Numbered from the stretch's first letter, positions 12,221 to 24,831 are shown. The stretch is DNA of 64,000 bases from Todiramphus chloris collaris (GCA_025345505.1 JANVCC010000120.1:7220053-7284052); one strand, 5' to 3'. A program made the numbers and translations. The notes: generated by a model from the letters alone, not told the origin.

Positions 12221-15200
12221 CTGAAATGAAGAAGCAAAGGAATGCATGAACCCCTGGCTTACATTCCTCACTTGCTCTCAGCATCCTCCTGGCCTGGGAG
12301 CTGGAGGTTTCTTCTTTCATCTACAGTAAACAGAAGCGAAGCTGAAATTATTGTCTTCTGTTATCTAAATAGAAGTTTTGCATTAACCCCTCAGGTTCAG
12401 GTCACTCCAGCTGCACATCCATAATAAACAACCCCTCCACTGCCCTCTGAAAAAAGAAGACCACGATGACTAGAATTTAGGGGCTGAATGAACAATTTGC
12501 CAAGGTGCTGGGAGAACAAACAATCAAACTGTGCTGCAGAGTCAGCTCTGGGCAAGGACAAAGCAGAACAAAAGAAAATAAAACCCAAATATGAAGCCAT
12601 TTTCTTTCTTTTTTATTTCCCCACCAGTTTGCTTTGGTGGGGAGAAGCAGAAATGACTTGACCAGCTCTGCAAATCCCTGGTAGGGACCATTCCTGTCCT
12701 CTGTGCTGTAGCAAACCAGACGGACATTTCCAAGAGCTCCCCTTGGAAGGGCCCTGGTCACCCCTCCAGGGAAGTTCACTGCAGTGGGAGGTCTTAGTCC
12801 TGGCAGCAAACTGGAGGAGGCAATGGCAGCAGCTTGCTCTGGCATGGGCTCGGGCACGCACGGCTATGTCCCTTATCAATTTGAGGCGCTCTGTTTTTCT
12901 CAAGCTGTCAATTTTAATAAATTATTGCACTTTGAAGAATTCTATTGATTCAGGAACAGCGAAACATGCCTGTACTTAAGAGGAGTGACCTGGGCAACTC
13001 TAAGCCTGTTAACCTGATCTCCGCAGTGCTGGGGAGGCTTTAGAACGAACTTTGAAGGCAGAAGTGGCTGAAGGACTGTGACAGTGAGATAAAGTGCCAG
13101 GAAAGCTGGAGGAATGTGGGATTGCTGCCAGCAGACGGAGCAGGGTGGCTGTATAGAGAGCCTGACAGTGAGAAAAAACAAAACCCCACATGGAAATGGG
13201 AACAGAACGATCCTTCTGTAGGGTCAAACTGTGAGATGGGACTCAGAGAGAACCGAAGGCTGACAGCTCAAACCCACTGGGGAGCCAGGAGCTTTGGATA
13301 TTTTATTTATTGCTATTTTTAAGATTCTTCAACCTCTTCAGCAGTCCAAGGGGAGAACTGGGTTTTACTGCATCCCCAGAAAGAGACTTTGTAATGAGTA
13401 ATGCTGCCTGGCAAAAAAATGTCATAAATTCTCAAAGAGTTTCCGTGAACTTTGTGAAAGGCTCTAAATATTTCAGGTAAAACCTCAGCAAACCCCCGTA
13501 TCTCCCTTCGATCACACAACAGCCTCAGTGTCAAAAGGTTCCAATTCTCCATGGGAAAAGAGAAGCAAGGCTAAGAGGCCCCTGCTAGCAGCACTGCGGG
13601 CTCACTTAACTGCGCCTTGCTAAGTTGTCTTTAAGAAAATTAAATACATGGCACTTAAGTCTGAATTAATCAGTTTAAAATATTAAAAAGAGAAAGAAAA
13701 AGGAAAGAAGCGCATTAAGAGAACTGTGCGAGTCAGATAGTCAAACTACATGTAATTAGGTTTAGTTAATAGTCCTGTAATCCCTGGGATATCCAGGAGG
13801 TACGAGGATCAGGAGTTCAATCCTGAAGCTCAGTGAACATAAGCTGTTGTACACAATGCACCGCCCGGGCGGGATTTGTTTGCGGTTGGGTGTTTTGTTA
13901 TTTCAGATTAACCATTGCCAGAAACCCCACTTCAACGGAGATTTGACAGCGATACTGCAAAACCCCTCTAGAGCAGACAAGAAGCTTGCAGACAGAATAA
14001 CAGTGGGAACTGTGAAGCCTCTGGGCTGTTGGAGAGTGGAGCTGGGCGGCTGCACGGAGCGTGCGTCGAGGTCTGGCGGGTGACACCAGGCTGCAAGTGC
14101 AGCCGGGGCAGCTCCGGTTAGTTTGGTTGGTGAGTTGGGCAGCTCCCAAGCGTTAGTCTGAGGGGTGGCTAGAGCAGTTGTGTGTAAACACGTAGATTCA
14201 CGCGGTGTCCACGTAGCCACACGTTTGTCTGCTACTCAACCCACACAGCTCCCCGGTAGTGCCACTGTACTCCAGAGAGACACGTTGGGTTTGCGGGTTA
14301 GACTTTGCAGACAGAGTATTTTGTGAAAAAAAGAAGTCAAGCTACAAAGGTCATCCTCTGCTCAGCTCTTGTGAGAAGGTGGCAGCTTCCCCTGCTCCTC
14401 TCCTGCCTCTTCCCGCACAGGCTTGGCTGCTTGCAGCTGAGACTGAAGGTCGTTGGGTTTATTTGAAATGTTTTCTTTATTCTGTATTTGACACCAAAAA
14501 ATACCCACTAGGAGAGCGCTGTGGTGACCTTGAGACGCTTTACATGAAGCAGAGAACTACTGCTGTGGTGCGAAACCGTGGCAGCAATTTATTTCAAAGT
14601 GAAGGAATAACAAACTGCAAAAAGGGGGAGTGGGGAAGTCAGGCTGTGGTCTCGGGGAGCTTTGCCGCTCAGGATCCGTCCCCTCCGAGCGAGAGGGTTG
14701 ATGGAACTGCTGCCTCCAGCCCCGGGCTGCTTCCCTGCGCAGTGTGATTAATTCCCCAGCCTTAACTGGAGAAGTCATCTGTGCGTGTTGGGCCGCTTGC
14801 TGCATGGATAATTGAAAACTGCCTCTCCCCGCTCCTGGCCGGCGTTTCCCGCGTGGCAGAACCTGTCTCCATGCCCAGAGGTCACCAGGCTGGGCATGCA
14901 GCCTGAGCTGCCAGCAGGCACCTTGTGCCTGTCGAGGAGCAGACTCTGATCCAGAAAGGGATCCGCTGCCCGGTCGCTGCTCCTGCAGGAGCCCGTTAGC
15001 AGGAGAGGGACTCAGGCCCCTGCACAGGAGGGGTCAGGCTCGGAGCCCGTCCTGGCCTCCGTGCTGTTTGGAGCCTGGTGAGAGCCCAGCCCCTGGCCAC
15101 TGTTGGCTGCTGGTACCCGCTGTCCCCTCTGCAGTGCTTGCTTCACCCCAGGCCACTCGCTGCTCTCTTTTCTCTTAAATGACCCGATCTCACCTTCAGA

Positions 15201-15976
15201 CCCACGGTCCTGCAGCTTTACTGCATTGCACATTGCCGGGTTTTGGGTTTGTTTTTTGTTCAAAGTAATTAAAGAGAAGGAAATGAAATCCCCATGAACA
15301 CCTGAGAATCAGATTTGCACATCAGCACTGTGTTTCCGTGCCCTTGTTAGCAGGATTTGAGGCTGCAGCCTTGTCCTGGCTCGCCTTGGGGTGACCGGGC
15401 AAACACAGCCACCAAAACAGACCTCTCCAGCCAGCCAGGGAAAATGCACTTCACTTTGTTCCCTATTGCCCCTTGGAGAAGGAATAAACCAAAATACTGA
15501 CTGCCTCCTCCTGCAAAGCCTGCCTTGTAATAAGCTGGTGCCATTTCCCAGCCTTAGGAACTTTCACGGTGGGAAATCACACTGAGATGCTGCTGCTTTC
15601 AGCTGCTGTTGCCTTCTCAGGGAAAAGCCCGCATTGTGTAAGCGAGCCCAGCAGGTATGGGGTGGGACGGGCTTTGTTCCCTCCACCTGTGGCCTGGGCA
15701 AGGAGAGGTTAATGGCAGCTCAGAAAGTTTCTGTTGCTTCCACTATCCCAGGAAAGCACACAGGCACTTCTGCAGCTACTGTCTGTAATCCCACGCACAT
15801 CGCTTCGGGGCTGGTGAGTCACGGTGGAGGCATGGAAAAGGATCTGAGAAATCCCACAAAGTGAATATCCTTTTATATAAGAATCAGAAAACCTGGAAAC
15901 AATACAACCACCAACCATTTTCTCTGAGTATCAGAGCTGGACTAAGCCATATGCAGATAAGACAAGCACTGCCTAC
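12221..15976 (-). other. GRIK3: GRIK3 intron 8
   Basis: 3,756 bases with donor GTAGGC and acceptor TTTCAG. It contains a possible LINE reverse-transcriptase remnant near 13 kb, listed separately, and an A-rich stretch around 13635-13720. I see nothing else recognisable. Confidence 0.9.
12973..13048 (+). mobile_element. Possible LINE (CR1-like) reverse-transcriptase remnant
   Basis: In one plus-strand frame the sequence reads GNSKPVNLISAVLGRL followed by a stop. This resembles the NYRPVSLTSVxGK-type motif of non-LTR retrotransposon reverse transcriptases, which in birds are mostly CR1. The match is short and degraded, and neither flank is clearly part of an element, so chance similarity remains possible. 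Confidence 0.3.
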
Positions 15977-16084
15977 CTTCTCGAGACCATCCTCTTTGAG
16001 GCTGATGATATCCAAATCAAAATCTGTCCGTAAACCACTGGTTTTATTAAAGACAATTCGTCCTGTTAATCCTTCCCATTGGGC
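15977..16084 (-). CDS. GRIK3: GRIK3 exon 8: end of amino-terminal domain
   Basis: Thirty-six codons, phase 0 at both ends: [20 protein letters not shown] then [16 protein letters not shown]. To my memory it is unchanged from mammalian GluK3. It forms the C-terminal part of the amino-terminal domain (GLTGRIVFN is a strand that recurs across glutamate receptors). One sequon (NKT) is present. The acceptor is CTTCCACAG and the donor AAG|GTAGGC. At 108 bases it matches the family's exon size. Confidence 0.95.
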
Positions 16085-19000
16085 CTGTGGAAGGGAGAAA
16101 AAGTAGTAGGGCTGTTACTTGGTATCATAAATAATCTTTTGTCCTCCGCTGTATGTTCTTTTAATTAGTCCTTATACTGCTTCTTTCTCCCCAAAGAGAA
16201 TGATTAATTAATGACCACCTCCGTCACCGCGCAGACCGCAGACGGAGCTGGAGGTTTTCTTAACTCTCTTGCAGCCCTTGCTGCAGTTTTTGTTCGCACC
16301 TTTGGTGTGTGCCAGCTGTTGCAGGACATGATGACTCAGTAGAAAACTGCTCGCATTTATCACGGCATCCTTGTGTGCTGCGTTTATCCTTGCGGTGCTG
16401 ATAAATACCGGGCTGCAGGGAGCCAGAGTTTGGGACAGCTCCAGTCAAACTCACAAATAACCCTTTTTTGTGCAAACCACCTGATGCTTACAAGGTGTGT
16501 GGAATCTAAAATGTCCTGAACACTTCTCTCCCTCCTTTCAGATGGAAAGTGGAGCAGAAGGGTCCAAGAGCTTGTCCACACTAGCAGGCTCTGCCGTTTG
16601 GAAACAGGAATGGGAATCTGGTGGGCACGCTGTGTCGTGGTGCTGGTTCAGCTTTTGGCACGGGGCAAGTGGCCACTGGGGCTGGGGAAGCCCCGTTCCT
16701 GGAGATTTTCAACGCTTGGCTGGACAAAGTTCACACAGCCTGGTCTGACTCGGAAGCCAGGACTGCTCTGAGCAAGAGCTTGGGCTAAAGATGTCTAGGT
16801 TCAGCTCAACCAAACTCACTCCATGATTCCATTCTTTTTCTGCTGTACACTCTGCAGCACCACCAGGATTCATCTCTCCACTTGAGGAGGTGAGAGAGCC
16901 CTGGATGCCAGGTGCTGGCTGTGTTGGCAGAGCGGGTGCTGAGGGCCAGCCTGGTACATGATGCCAGCTCTGCCCGGGGACGGTGTTGGGATGTGCTGTA
17001 AGAACAACACTCCTGTAAGCACCAGGCCATTGATATAGAGCTGGAGTGCCCTGGCACTGCATCTCAGCAGCAGGGAGAGGGGACGTGGGCTCTCTGCCCT
17101 GAGCGGCTCAGCGCACGCTCCTCGCTGGTGAACGTGTTTGCTTTATGGGTGGGGGAGCTTGAAATACCCTGGCACAGTGATCGACAGGGGGAACGACTGG
17201 CGTGTTTCCCAGTAAATATGCTCTTCCTTGCTAACTCCCGAGGAGCAATGACGGCCTCCTCCCAGCCCTGCCACAGTGGGTTTTGGGGAGGGCTGTGCTC
17301 AGCTTGGCGTGCAGGTGGTTTGCCCGTGGGACACGCAGCCCGCAGAGCCCCCCAAGAGCCGTGGGAAACAGGGAGTGTTTAACGTGCCCAACTGGAGCCA
17401 ACCCAGCTGTGCTGAGCCCTGCACCTCCAGAGCACCGAGGAGCTGCGGAGCTGGGCAGGGTGTGCGCGCGGCGAGGCCGGGGCAGCGGTGTCTGCGGCCA
17501 GGCTCCCTCTGCGCCCGCTTCGTCTCCAAACCGGAGTTTGGAGAGAGCAATTACTGTGTGCTCCGATTGCAGCGGGGAGGGAGCTTATCCCTGCAACAAG
17601 CCGAGGAGGTGCCAGAAAGGGAAACAACAGGCGGGCACTGGAGTGTGAAGCTTGGGGTAATTTGCAAAAGGAGCCAACCAAACAAATTATTTACACTCTC
17701 TTTTGGCAGCCAGCTGGAGCGGCTCTCTGCAGAAGGGAACAAACATGAAAAAGGAGAGAGAGGAGAGACCATCTCCAGTGCCTATTAAGAAAGAAGTTCA
17801 TCTCCACGATGGGACCATTCCTCTCTCCTCCCTGTGCTGCTGCGGAGGCTCCGAGCGGCTCGGGCAGCGCTGGGATGGGCTCTCACTGCACCCTGTGCCT
17901 GTCTTTGGGGTCTGCAGGTGATGCTGCAGCACAAACCACAGTGACAAGTCACAACGTGCATCAGCCCTTTTCTGTTAAAAACTTCAGGGGATTTTATACC
18001 CAGGTGTTTAACTGTGGCCCCGTCGTGTATCCGATACCACCGCTTCCGTAACTTCCCACGGGAGGAGCCACAGGCTGAGGAGGTTAAAAAGGCCTTGGGG
18101 TGAATAAGGGGGTTCTATCACAGAGATGTATCCCGTGGGGTTTGCAGCATCTCTCTGCAGCTCTGCCTTCATTTTTTTCTCACATGAGGGCTCCTTTTTG
18201 GAGACGGAGCAAAACCCGGGGGGTGGGTGCTCGGGGGCTCTTCTGGGAGGGCTGGAAACCACCCACCTCCCCTCTGTGCCACGGTGAGCTCACTGCTCAT
18301 AAACACCCGTGCTTTGGGCCTGCTTGGTGCTGCAGCCAGATGCAAACGAACAGCTACGTGGGCTGAGCAGAGGGGAATCACAATGGCTGAAAACAGAGGT
18401 GGAACGAAGCTGCCTCCTCGCTCCCTGGGCTCCCTGCTTGCTAAACCCACCGCTCTGCCAAAGCCGCGGGCAGCTGCAGAGCGTTGCCAGCCTGGCTGCC
18501 GGGCCGAGCCGCACTCCGTGCCCTTTGGGGACCCCGAGCAAACGTTGCTCCAAAAGGCACATGGCTATTGCTCTGCTGAGAAACGGCCTCGGAGAGAGGG
18601 GTCCAGCTGCTCCTGAGGCAAGGAGAGCCTGGGACAAGTCACAGTGACAGCCTGGTTCGGGTGTTCGGGGTGGCTGCACAGATCTTATCTGGAAGGCAGG
18701 GGCAATTTTGTGCCCCTGTCCCTGCCAAGCCTCTCTTGCGTGTGCCCCAGTCCCTGGGTGTGGATGCTGACAAGCTGCTAGCAGAGGGATTTTCTCAGGC
18801 TCTCACAATATTTGGTGAGAATCCTGCCTTTCTCACCAGTGTTATGAGAAACAGTAGGATGGGTTTGTAAGCTGGACCCACACCTGGTGTTTTGCTAAGT
18901 TCTGTTTATGGTACATTGGAAAAATATTTTGCACTGGGTGCTGTAGGACTTTAGCCAATCCCCCTAGGAGATGGGTGATCACTGACCCATTGCCCTGTGG

Positions 19001-19192
19001 GGCTGGGGGATAGAAAATGGGGTTAGAAATTAATAAAGGGTCTACTTCTTCCTCCCCTGGCTCTCTCTTTACTGGTTCTGTGTTGCTGCATCTCTTTGCT
19101 CCCGGTATAAACAGCGACGCCTGGGTACCGGGCACCGCGGGGGAAGTTTTGTGTCGGTGGGAAGCAATTACGGTTGCAAATGATGCTTTTAC
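16085..19192 (-). other. GRIK3: GRIK3 intron 7
   Basis: 3,108 bases with donor GTAAAA and acceptor CCACAG. Mixed composition with GC-rich, CpG-containing stretches at about 17400-17540 and 18460-18610. No repeat or open frame that I recognise. Confidence 0.9.
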
Positions 19193-19336
19193 CTCTTTGA
19201 TAAAATTCATGAAGCGGCCGCCGAACCTCCAGGCTTTGTGCCGGTGGCACTGCAGGGAGTTGACGGTCATCTGAGGGGCGCGCTGGTAGCAGACGGAGAC
19301 CACGTGCACCGCGTCGTACAGCAGGGCAGCGTCTGT
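19193..19336 (-). CDS. GRIK3: GRIK3 exon 7: amino-terminal domain
   Basis: Encodes 48 codons, phase 0 at both ends: [48 protein letters not shown]. Compared with human GluK3 the only change I notice is Ile to Val (HIV to HVV). The Cys in NSLQC corresponds to the GluK2 residue that forms the amino-terminal-domain disulfide with the first Cys encoded by exon 3. The acceptor is a long pyrimidine tract ending CCCTTCAG, and the donor is GAG|GTAAAA, a slightly weak donor. The reading frame stays open beyond both splice sites, but the flanking translation has no similarity to the family. Confidence 0.95.
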
Positions 19337-19527
19337 CTGAAGGGAAGGGGAACAGCGCGTGTGTTGACAGCGGGATCCGGGACGCGTGGCAGGAAAAGCT
19401 GCGTGAACCCCGTCCGAGTTCCCCCCTGCCCAACACCCGGCAGACCCGAGGGTTTCTCTGTCCCGGTCCACTGCCAACTGCCCCTCCTCCCAGGCGGCTA
19501 ACGCTGCAGGCAGCACTCCGAGGTCAG

Positions 19528-19630
19528 GGCTGGGCTCGTGGCAGATCTGCTGGGCTCATGGGAGATCTGCTGGGCTCGTGGGAGATCTGCTGGTCTCATG
19601 GGAGATCTGCTGGGCTTGTGAGAGATCCGC
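19528..19630. repeat. 20-bp minisatellite in intron 6
   Basis: About five copies of a 20-base unit close to ctgggctcgtgggagatctg, with variants (tcatg, ttgtg) and decay at the right end. It lies about 190 bases from exon 7. Confidence 0.9.
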
Positions 19631-21282
19631 CGAGTTCTCAAGGGACTCACTGGGCTCTCAAGAGGTTGCTGTGAACGCAAGCACTTTAACGCAAGACTTG
19701 TCTCGAGCTCTGAGCTGGCCGCTCATGCAAAGCACGTCCTCACAACATGTAGCTCTGCACACGGCAGAGCCTCACGAGCGGGTTTTTCTGTTATGTGGCT
19801 CCTTAGACTGCAAGATTGTAGTTCTGTCTTAAAACGAGAGCTGGTGAAAATGCCGCCTGCCCGTGTGCGTGTGTTCTGGCTGTTGCTCACACGGTTACTG
19901 CTCTGCTGTCAAAGAGGGGAACGAGCTAATTCTGAACATCGAGGACATAACAGAATTTTCTTATTTAATCTGTTTTGCCCGAGTGTGAGAAAACCCGATA
20001 TGAGACCATGTTATCCACGCTATCTTATATACGGGACTAAAAGAAACAAGTAAGTTAAATGGCTTGTCTGTGGGCATGGAATTTTCCAAAATGACCCAAG
20101 CTGTCACTGGAATCAGGACCTCACGGATTTGTAACATCTTCTGCATTTCAGTGATTTGATCTAGGGAGAACTTTTTTTTTTTCCTTCCATATAATGTGAT
20201 GGTTTTAGATTCAATTTGAGATGCCCCATCTCACCTCCAAACACTGATCAAGAGAATTGGATTTATTTTTCACTCCGATATGGTAAGTCCTCCTAGTGAA
20301 AGTACATTATCTGCTGGCTTCACAAAGCTGCAAAACAGATGTGAGTGCAGCAGCAGCGCAATAAAACACAACAAAACAAAACAATGCAACAAATGACTGG
20401 GCAAATATCTAACAGGACGTGGCCATGGAGAAAATCCTCCAAGGCTGGCAGCCATCCACATGACCGTCCCTTCCCTCGGCAGCCGAGCATGAAGAGCAGG
20501 ACCCAACCTGCGTCCCGTGGGCTCACGCTTACAGCAGCAGGGACAGGTTTTGTGCGGAGAGGGGAGGGGGAGAACAGGTCCAAGCAGTTTCCTGGTGAAT
20601 TACAGGCAGTGCTGCCCAGCTGAGATCCGGGCCCCCTGGGACAGACACCAGACAAGCACAAACGTAAGGCAGGATCCCCGCTGAAGGAGCAAACAGGGAA
20701 TGGGAGAGGAGCTGGCGGCGGGGGGAGCCCAGCACCCCTGGGGGTTCCCAGCACTGTTGGGGTGTCCCCGGCTCCGATGCTGCAGCTGCGGGCAGGGCTG
20801 CGGAACAGCAGAAGGGTAAAGGAGAATGGCAGGGCTCTCCTCTGAGAAAAAAGACAAGCCAGGAGGGATACGAGGAGTCATTTCAAGGTGAAAGTCTGGG
20901 AGGCTTTGCCACTTGTGGAGTTGGTTCTGGCAGATCTAAAGGGAGAGGGAAGCAGGGAGCCAGTCAGCAATTACGGGGGTCGGAGACAGCCTTGCAGGGA
21001 AGACAGATGGGCGAGCAGGTGCTGTACCTTCCGAGCAGTAACTCAGCGGAGCAGAGCTGCCATCAGACCCTAAAAGGAGTCATCAAAGCTGCAGCACAGA
21101 CTGTCTCTGGGCATAGCTCTGGCTCGTTCTCCCTGCATCAGTCCTGGTGAATTGCCTTGCACAGTCCAGCCGTGCGCTGTGCCCAGCCCCTGGGAGCTGG
21201 CTGCGGGGAGCTGATGGCAGCTGGAGCCCCGCAGCCCCCCGGGAGAGGCCGGGTCACCTGGCTCGTGGGGGGACAGGAGCAT

Positions 21283-21463
21283 GGGGTTTGGGGCACACAC
21301 TGCCCATCCCTGGGTGCTGCGGGTTTTGGGGCACACGCTGCCCATCTCTGGGTGCTGCGGGGTTTGGGGCACACGCTGCCCATCTCTGGGTGCTGCGGGT
21401 TTTGGGGCACACGCTGCCCGTCCCTGGGTGCTGCGGGGTTTGGGGCACACGCTGCCTGTCCCT
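21283..21463. repeat. 38/39-bp minisatellite in intron 6
   Basis: Between four and five tandem copies of a unit beginning ggtttggggcacacgctgcc and ending tgggtgctgc. Copy starts are spaced 39, 38, 39 and 38 bases, and alternate copies carry gtttt or ggttt, so the array probably grew by duplication of a two-unit block. The plus strand is rich in short G runs. Confidence 0.92.
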
Positions 21464-21816
21464 TGCATGGTGGGCGAGTGCTCGCTGCTGCTGCACGTCA
21501 GGCACAGCTGGAGGAATCCTGCTGTGCCCAAGCAGGGGCTGCAACACCCAGCTGACTGCAGCTCCTGCTCTGCTGCTTCCAGCTGAAACGGCCGAGGTGC
21601 TTCCCCGCTGTGCTCAGCCCTTTCTGCAACTGAAAGCTTTGGATTTGTGGGTCCCGAGGGCGGCTTTTTACTGCCAAGAGAGCACAGTCTCTCAAAACTG
21701 GCAAACCTGTTGGCAGCTGGGCCTGGAAAAGGAGAGTGTGAACAAGCAGTGGGGGATTCACCAGCTGAACTCCCTGAATTTCAGGGGCAGTTACTAAAGA
21801 ACGTGGTGACTGCCTT

Positions 21817-21885
21817 GGGGAAGGTACCTGGGATGAGTTGGGAAAGGTACCTGGGATGAGTTGGGGAAGGTACCTGGGATGAGTT
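21817..21885. repeat. 23-bp triplication in intron 6
   Basis: Three head-to-tail copies of a 23-base unit beginning ggggaaggtacctgg; the first and third are identical and the middle one differs by one base. It lies 125 bases from exon 6. Confidence 0.95.
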
Positions 21886-22009
21886 GTTGCGAGTAGAAGA
21901 ACCAATAAAAGTAAAACATTTAGGCCTCAACAAACGTACCCGCCTTCCCTCCCTCCCTCTCTGGTCTGCTTCCCAGACTTCCCCCGTGCTTTGTTTAAAC
22001 CTCTCATAC

Positions 22010-22183
22010 CATCATCACGCCGTCAAGCAGCCCCAGCTCCGCCTTGGGCACCGACTGCAGCCGCTCCATGGACCACTTCTCGATGATGGAGGAGACGTGC
22101 GGGTTCTCCACGTTGAGGATCCGGAAGCCGGTCAGGTTCACCCCAGAGTAGCGATATGGTTCTAGGTCTAATGCATAAAGATC
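22010..22183 (-). CDS. GRIK3: GRIK3 exon 6: amino-terminal domain
   Basis: Encodes 58 codons, phase 0 at both ends: [40 protein letters not shown], then [18 protein letters not shown]. One sequon (NLT) is visible. The segment after RLQ is the most divergent part of the exon: human GluK3 (from memory) reads AAPRSESGLL where this copy has [10 protein letters not shown]. The GLLDGVMM end is the family-conserved junction into exon 7. The acceptor is TCTCTTTTAAG and the donor ATG|GTATGAG. The length of 174 bases is as expected for the family, and the exon is more GC-rich than its flanking introns. Confidence 0.95.
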
Positions 22184-24803
22184 CTTAAAAGAGAGAAACC
22201 GGTTTAAACATTGTGTTTAGCTTTGTTTTGTCTTTTCTGCATCGGTTCGTGTCTGCGTTTGAAGCGAGAAGGCAGAGGGGGAGGCGGGCGATGCCCTCCC
22301 GCGTTCGCTGGGTTGTGCTGTCTGATGCCATCAGTCGCTGCCTGCAGAGCCTCGTAGGTGTCAGTGGAGCTTGGTGCCATACTGTGCAGGTTCACCCACT
22401 CACAGCAGAGGGAAACTCCTGCCAAAGAACTTGCTCTCTGCATAAAAGAGGCAAGTGAATTGTGGGGAGAAAACCAGCATCGCTATCTGAAACCCTGAAT
22501 AAAGAGGCTTGTGACCAAGGGGGAGGGGACAAGGCAGAGTTCCCGTCTCGGAAGCTCCCTGGGGGCTTTCCATGGAGGGTTTGCTGTGCGTGCTGAAGCC
22601 CGTGGGGTGCTGGAGATGACAGTAACTCTGAATGCAGAATGCCAATTTGCAGACGGCTATCAAAGAGGAACTAAGACGCATTTCTTGACATTACGACCAG
22701 CCTACACAGTCTGCAAGTGAATGAGAGTGCCCTTTATGCGATTAAAAAAAACCCAGCCAGGCAGCCCTCAGCTCTGCTGGCAGCCAGCCCGCGAGCATCA
22801 CTTGGCAGGCAGCGAGAGAGGGGCTTCTGGAGGCCTCCGCGAGTGCACTTTGTTAATGCATCTCTTGGCTCTGGTGCACGTCGAAATATTAACTGCAACT
22901 CAGGGATTAACTTCAGAGCTCAGTAACCAGTCTGAGTACTCTGGGGTTGGTGGCACGGCTGGAGCGTACCACGGCTGACCCGCTCTGCCCAGGGGGTGCG
23001 TGGAGGTGGCTGCCTTAGCGGGAACCAGTTGGTGGATGGGACACGTTTAACCAGAACTGATCCTGAACAATTCCCACGGGTGTTCAGAGGCAGTGAAAAG
23101 GTGGGGAGGCAGAAAAGCAATGCCAGTGTCTTCGGTGGTAGAGGGCGGGGGCGTGTATGGGAATGGTGTTCATTGCCTCACGAGGAAGTATAAAGAAGAA
23201 TTTAAATACAGCAGGAGATGACGTGGCTGGTGCTGGTTTGTGGGATGTGGCTGTGCGGGCAGGACCCAGCCAGGCTGGGGACTCACCCAGACACAGCCTC
23301 CGTCAGCAGCGAGCCCTCTTCTGCCTGGGGGAGCTGGAAAAGCACTGGCTCTAAAGCACACTGCCCTAAGCAAAGCATAACAAAACCAGCACTTGCCAGC
23401 AACACGGACTTCGTTCGCAGTGGGAGAGCAGGGAATTCTTACAGCTGTTTTGCTTGAATAAGCTTTGGGGATTTGGCCTTTTCCTTACGCGCCGGGCTCT
23501 GCCCTTGCACCCCGAGGCGTTCTGCTGATGGATGCTGTGTTCCCAGCTGCAGGTGCAGCCGGGGACCGAGCCATTAATCACACCCACAACTGGGTTCTGG
23601 GGCTTTCTTCTTTGGGTTGGGTTTTTTTTTTTCCCTGAAAAATCGCAAGTACAAACCTCCACGTTTTGTTAAAGGACGTAGTGAAAAACAGGCCATAATG
23701 TTGACTTTTAAATGTCTTACGGTAACTAAGGGCAAATACAGTAGTTTAACCTCAGCCAGAGGCTGCTGTCCTCTGGATGGGAGGCTGTGCAGCGGTGCCT
23801 GCCACTGCCAGCCCTGCCCACCTTTGCCATACTCCCTGTCCTGATGCTCTCCACTGACCCTTTATTTCACCAGTTCCCTGCAGGAGTCAGCCTCCTATCA
23901 GGTCTCTCCTTGGTCCCAGTTTAAATCTCAGCTGCAACCTGATTTATCATTTCCTGGAATTAGAGGATAATTAAGAATAGAAGCTGAGCATCAGAACGGG
24001 GTGGGGGGGAAGCTGCTGTATCAGTTTCTTCTGGATTTTCTGCTCCTGAGCAGCCACAAATTGAAACATCTGGTTCTATTTTCCACTTCATCTACATTCC
24101 CTTTCACTCATTATTTTCTGTATTGCAGATTAATTCTCCCCTCCATCCTACTACCTTTAAGATAGTTTCATTCTCAGTGTTTCTGTGTGGCTTTCCCCTT
24201 TCTTACACACACTTTCCCACCTCCCCAGTTAAAATCCCCAGCGTCGGCTCGTCACTGGTCGGCAGCCGTGCTGGGGTCTGCTCCTCGCCACATCGCAGCA
24301 GAGGCTGCAGAAGCAGATGTCTGGGAGGGGCAGCTCGTGGATATGGTGCCTGCTGCATGGCATCGCTGTCCGGGCAGGGGGCTGCGCTGGGAGGTGGGCA
24401 CCTACGGAGCTGTCTGAGTGCCAGGCTGCAGCGAGCTCGGTCGTGGGGACGCTCGTCTCGTGTTCTGAGCCTCTGGTACTTGAGCCTTGGGTTTAACAAG
24501 AGTCCGTGGTTGTCGGCGCCAGTGGGAACCCAGCCGGGTTTGGTCCGGCAGGTGCCGGGAGAAGGCAGGCTGGGCTGTGATTTTTGTCGGTGTCGACGCA
24601 AAGCCCAGGCAGCGATTCCTGCCTCTGCCTGCCTGTAACTGCTGCAGGCAGCAGAAGCGACAGCAGGCAGCGTGGAAACGTCTGTATTCGCAGGGGCTCG
24701 CTTTCACAAGCTGCCGAGGAATTCCTTGCAGCGTTGGTTTGGGGGGGTTGGGCCTCACAGGGTAGAAAAGCTGCGTGTGCTTCGGGCAGGGGCTCAGAGA
24801 GTC

Positions 24804-24831
24804 CCTCCTCTTCCTCCTCCTCCTCCTCCTC
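24804..24831. repeat. CCT trinucleotide repeat
   Basis: About nine cct/tcc triplets with one interruption, in intron 5. Confidence 0.9.

Larger units (their letters stand above)
19337..22009 (-). other. GRIK3: GRIK3 intron 6
   Basis: 2,673 bases with donor GTATGA and acceptor CTTCAG. It holds three unrelated minisatellites (units of about 20, 38/39 and 23 bp), listed separately. The rest includes an A-rich stretch near 20355-20395 and shows no gene. Confidence 0.9.

Noticed and set aside
18842-19516. Single 224-codon minus-strand frame containing exon 7
   Set aside because: Only 19193-19336 matches GluK3 and both edges have proper splice sites; the flanking translation is intron.
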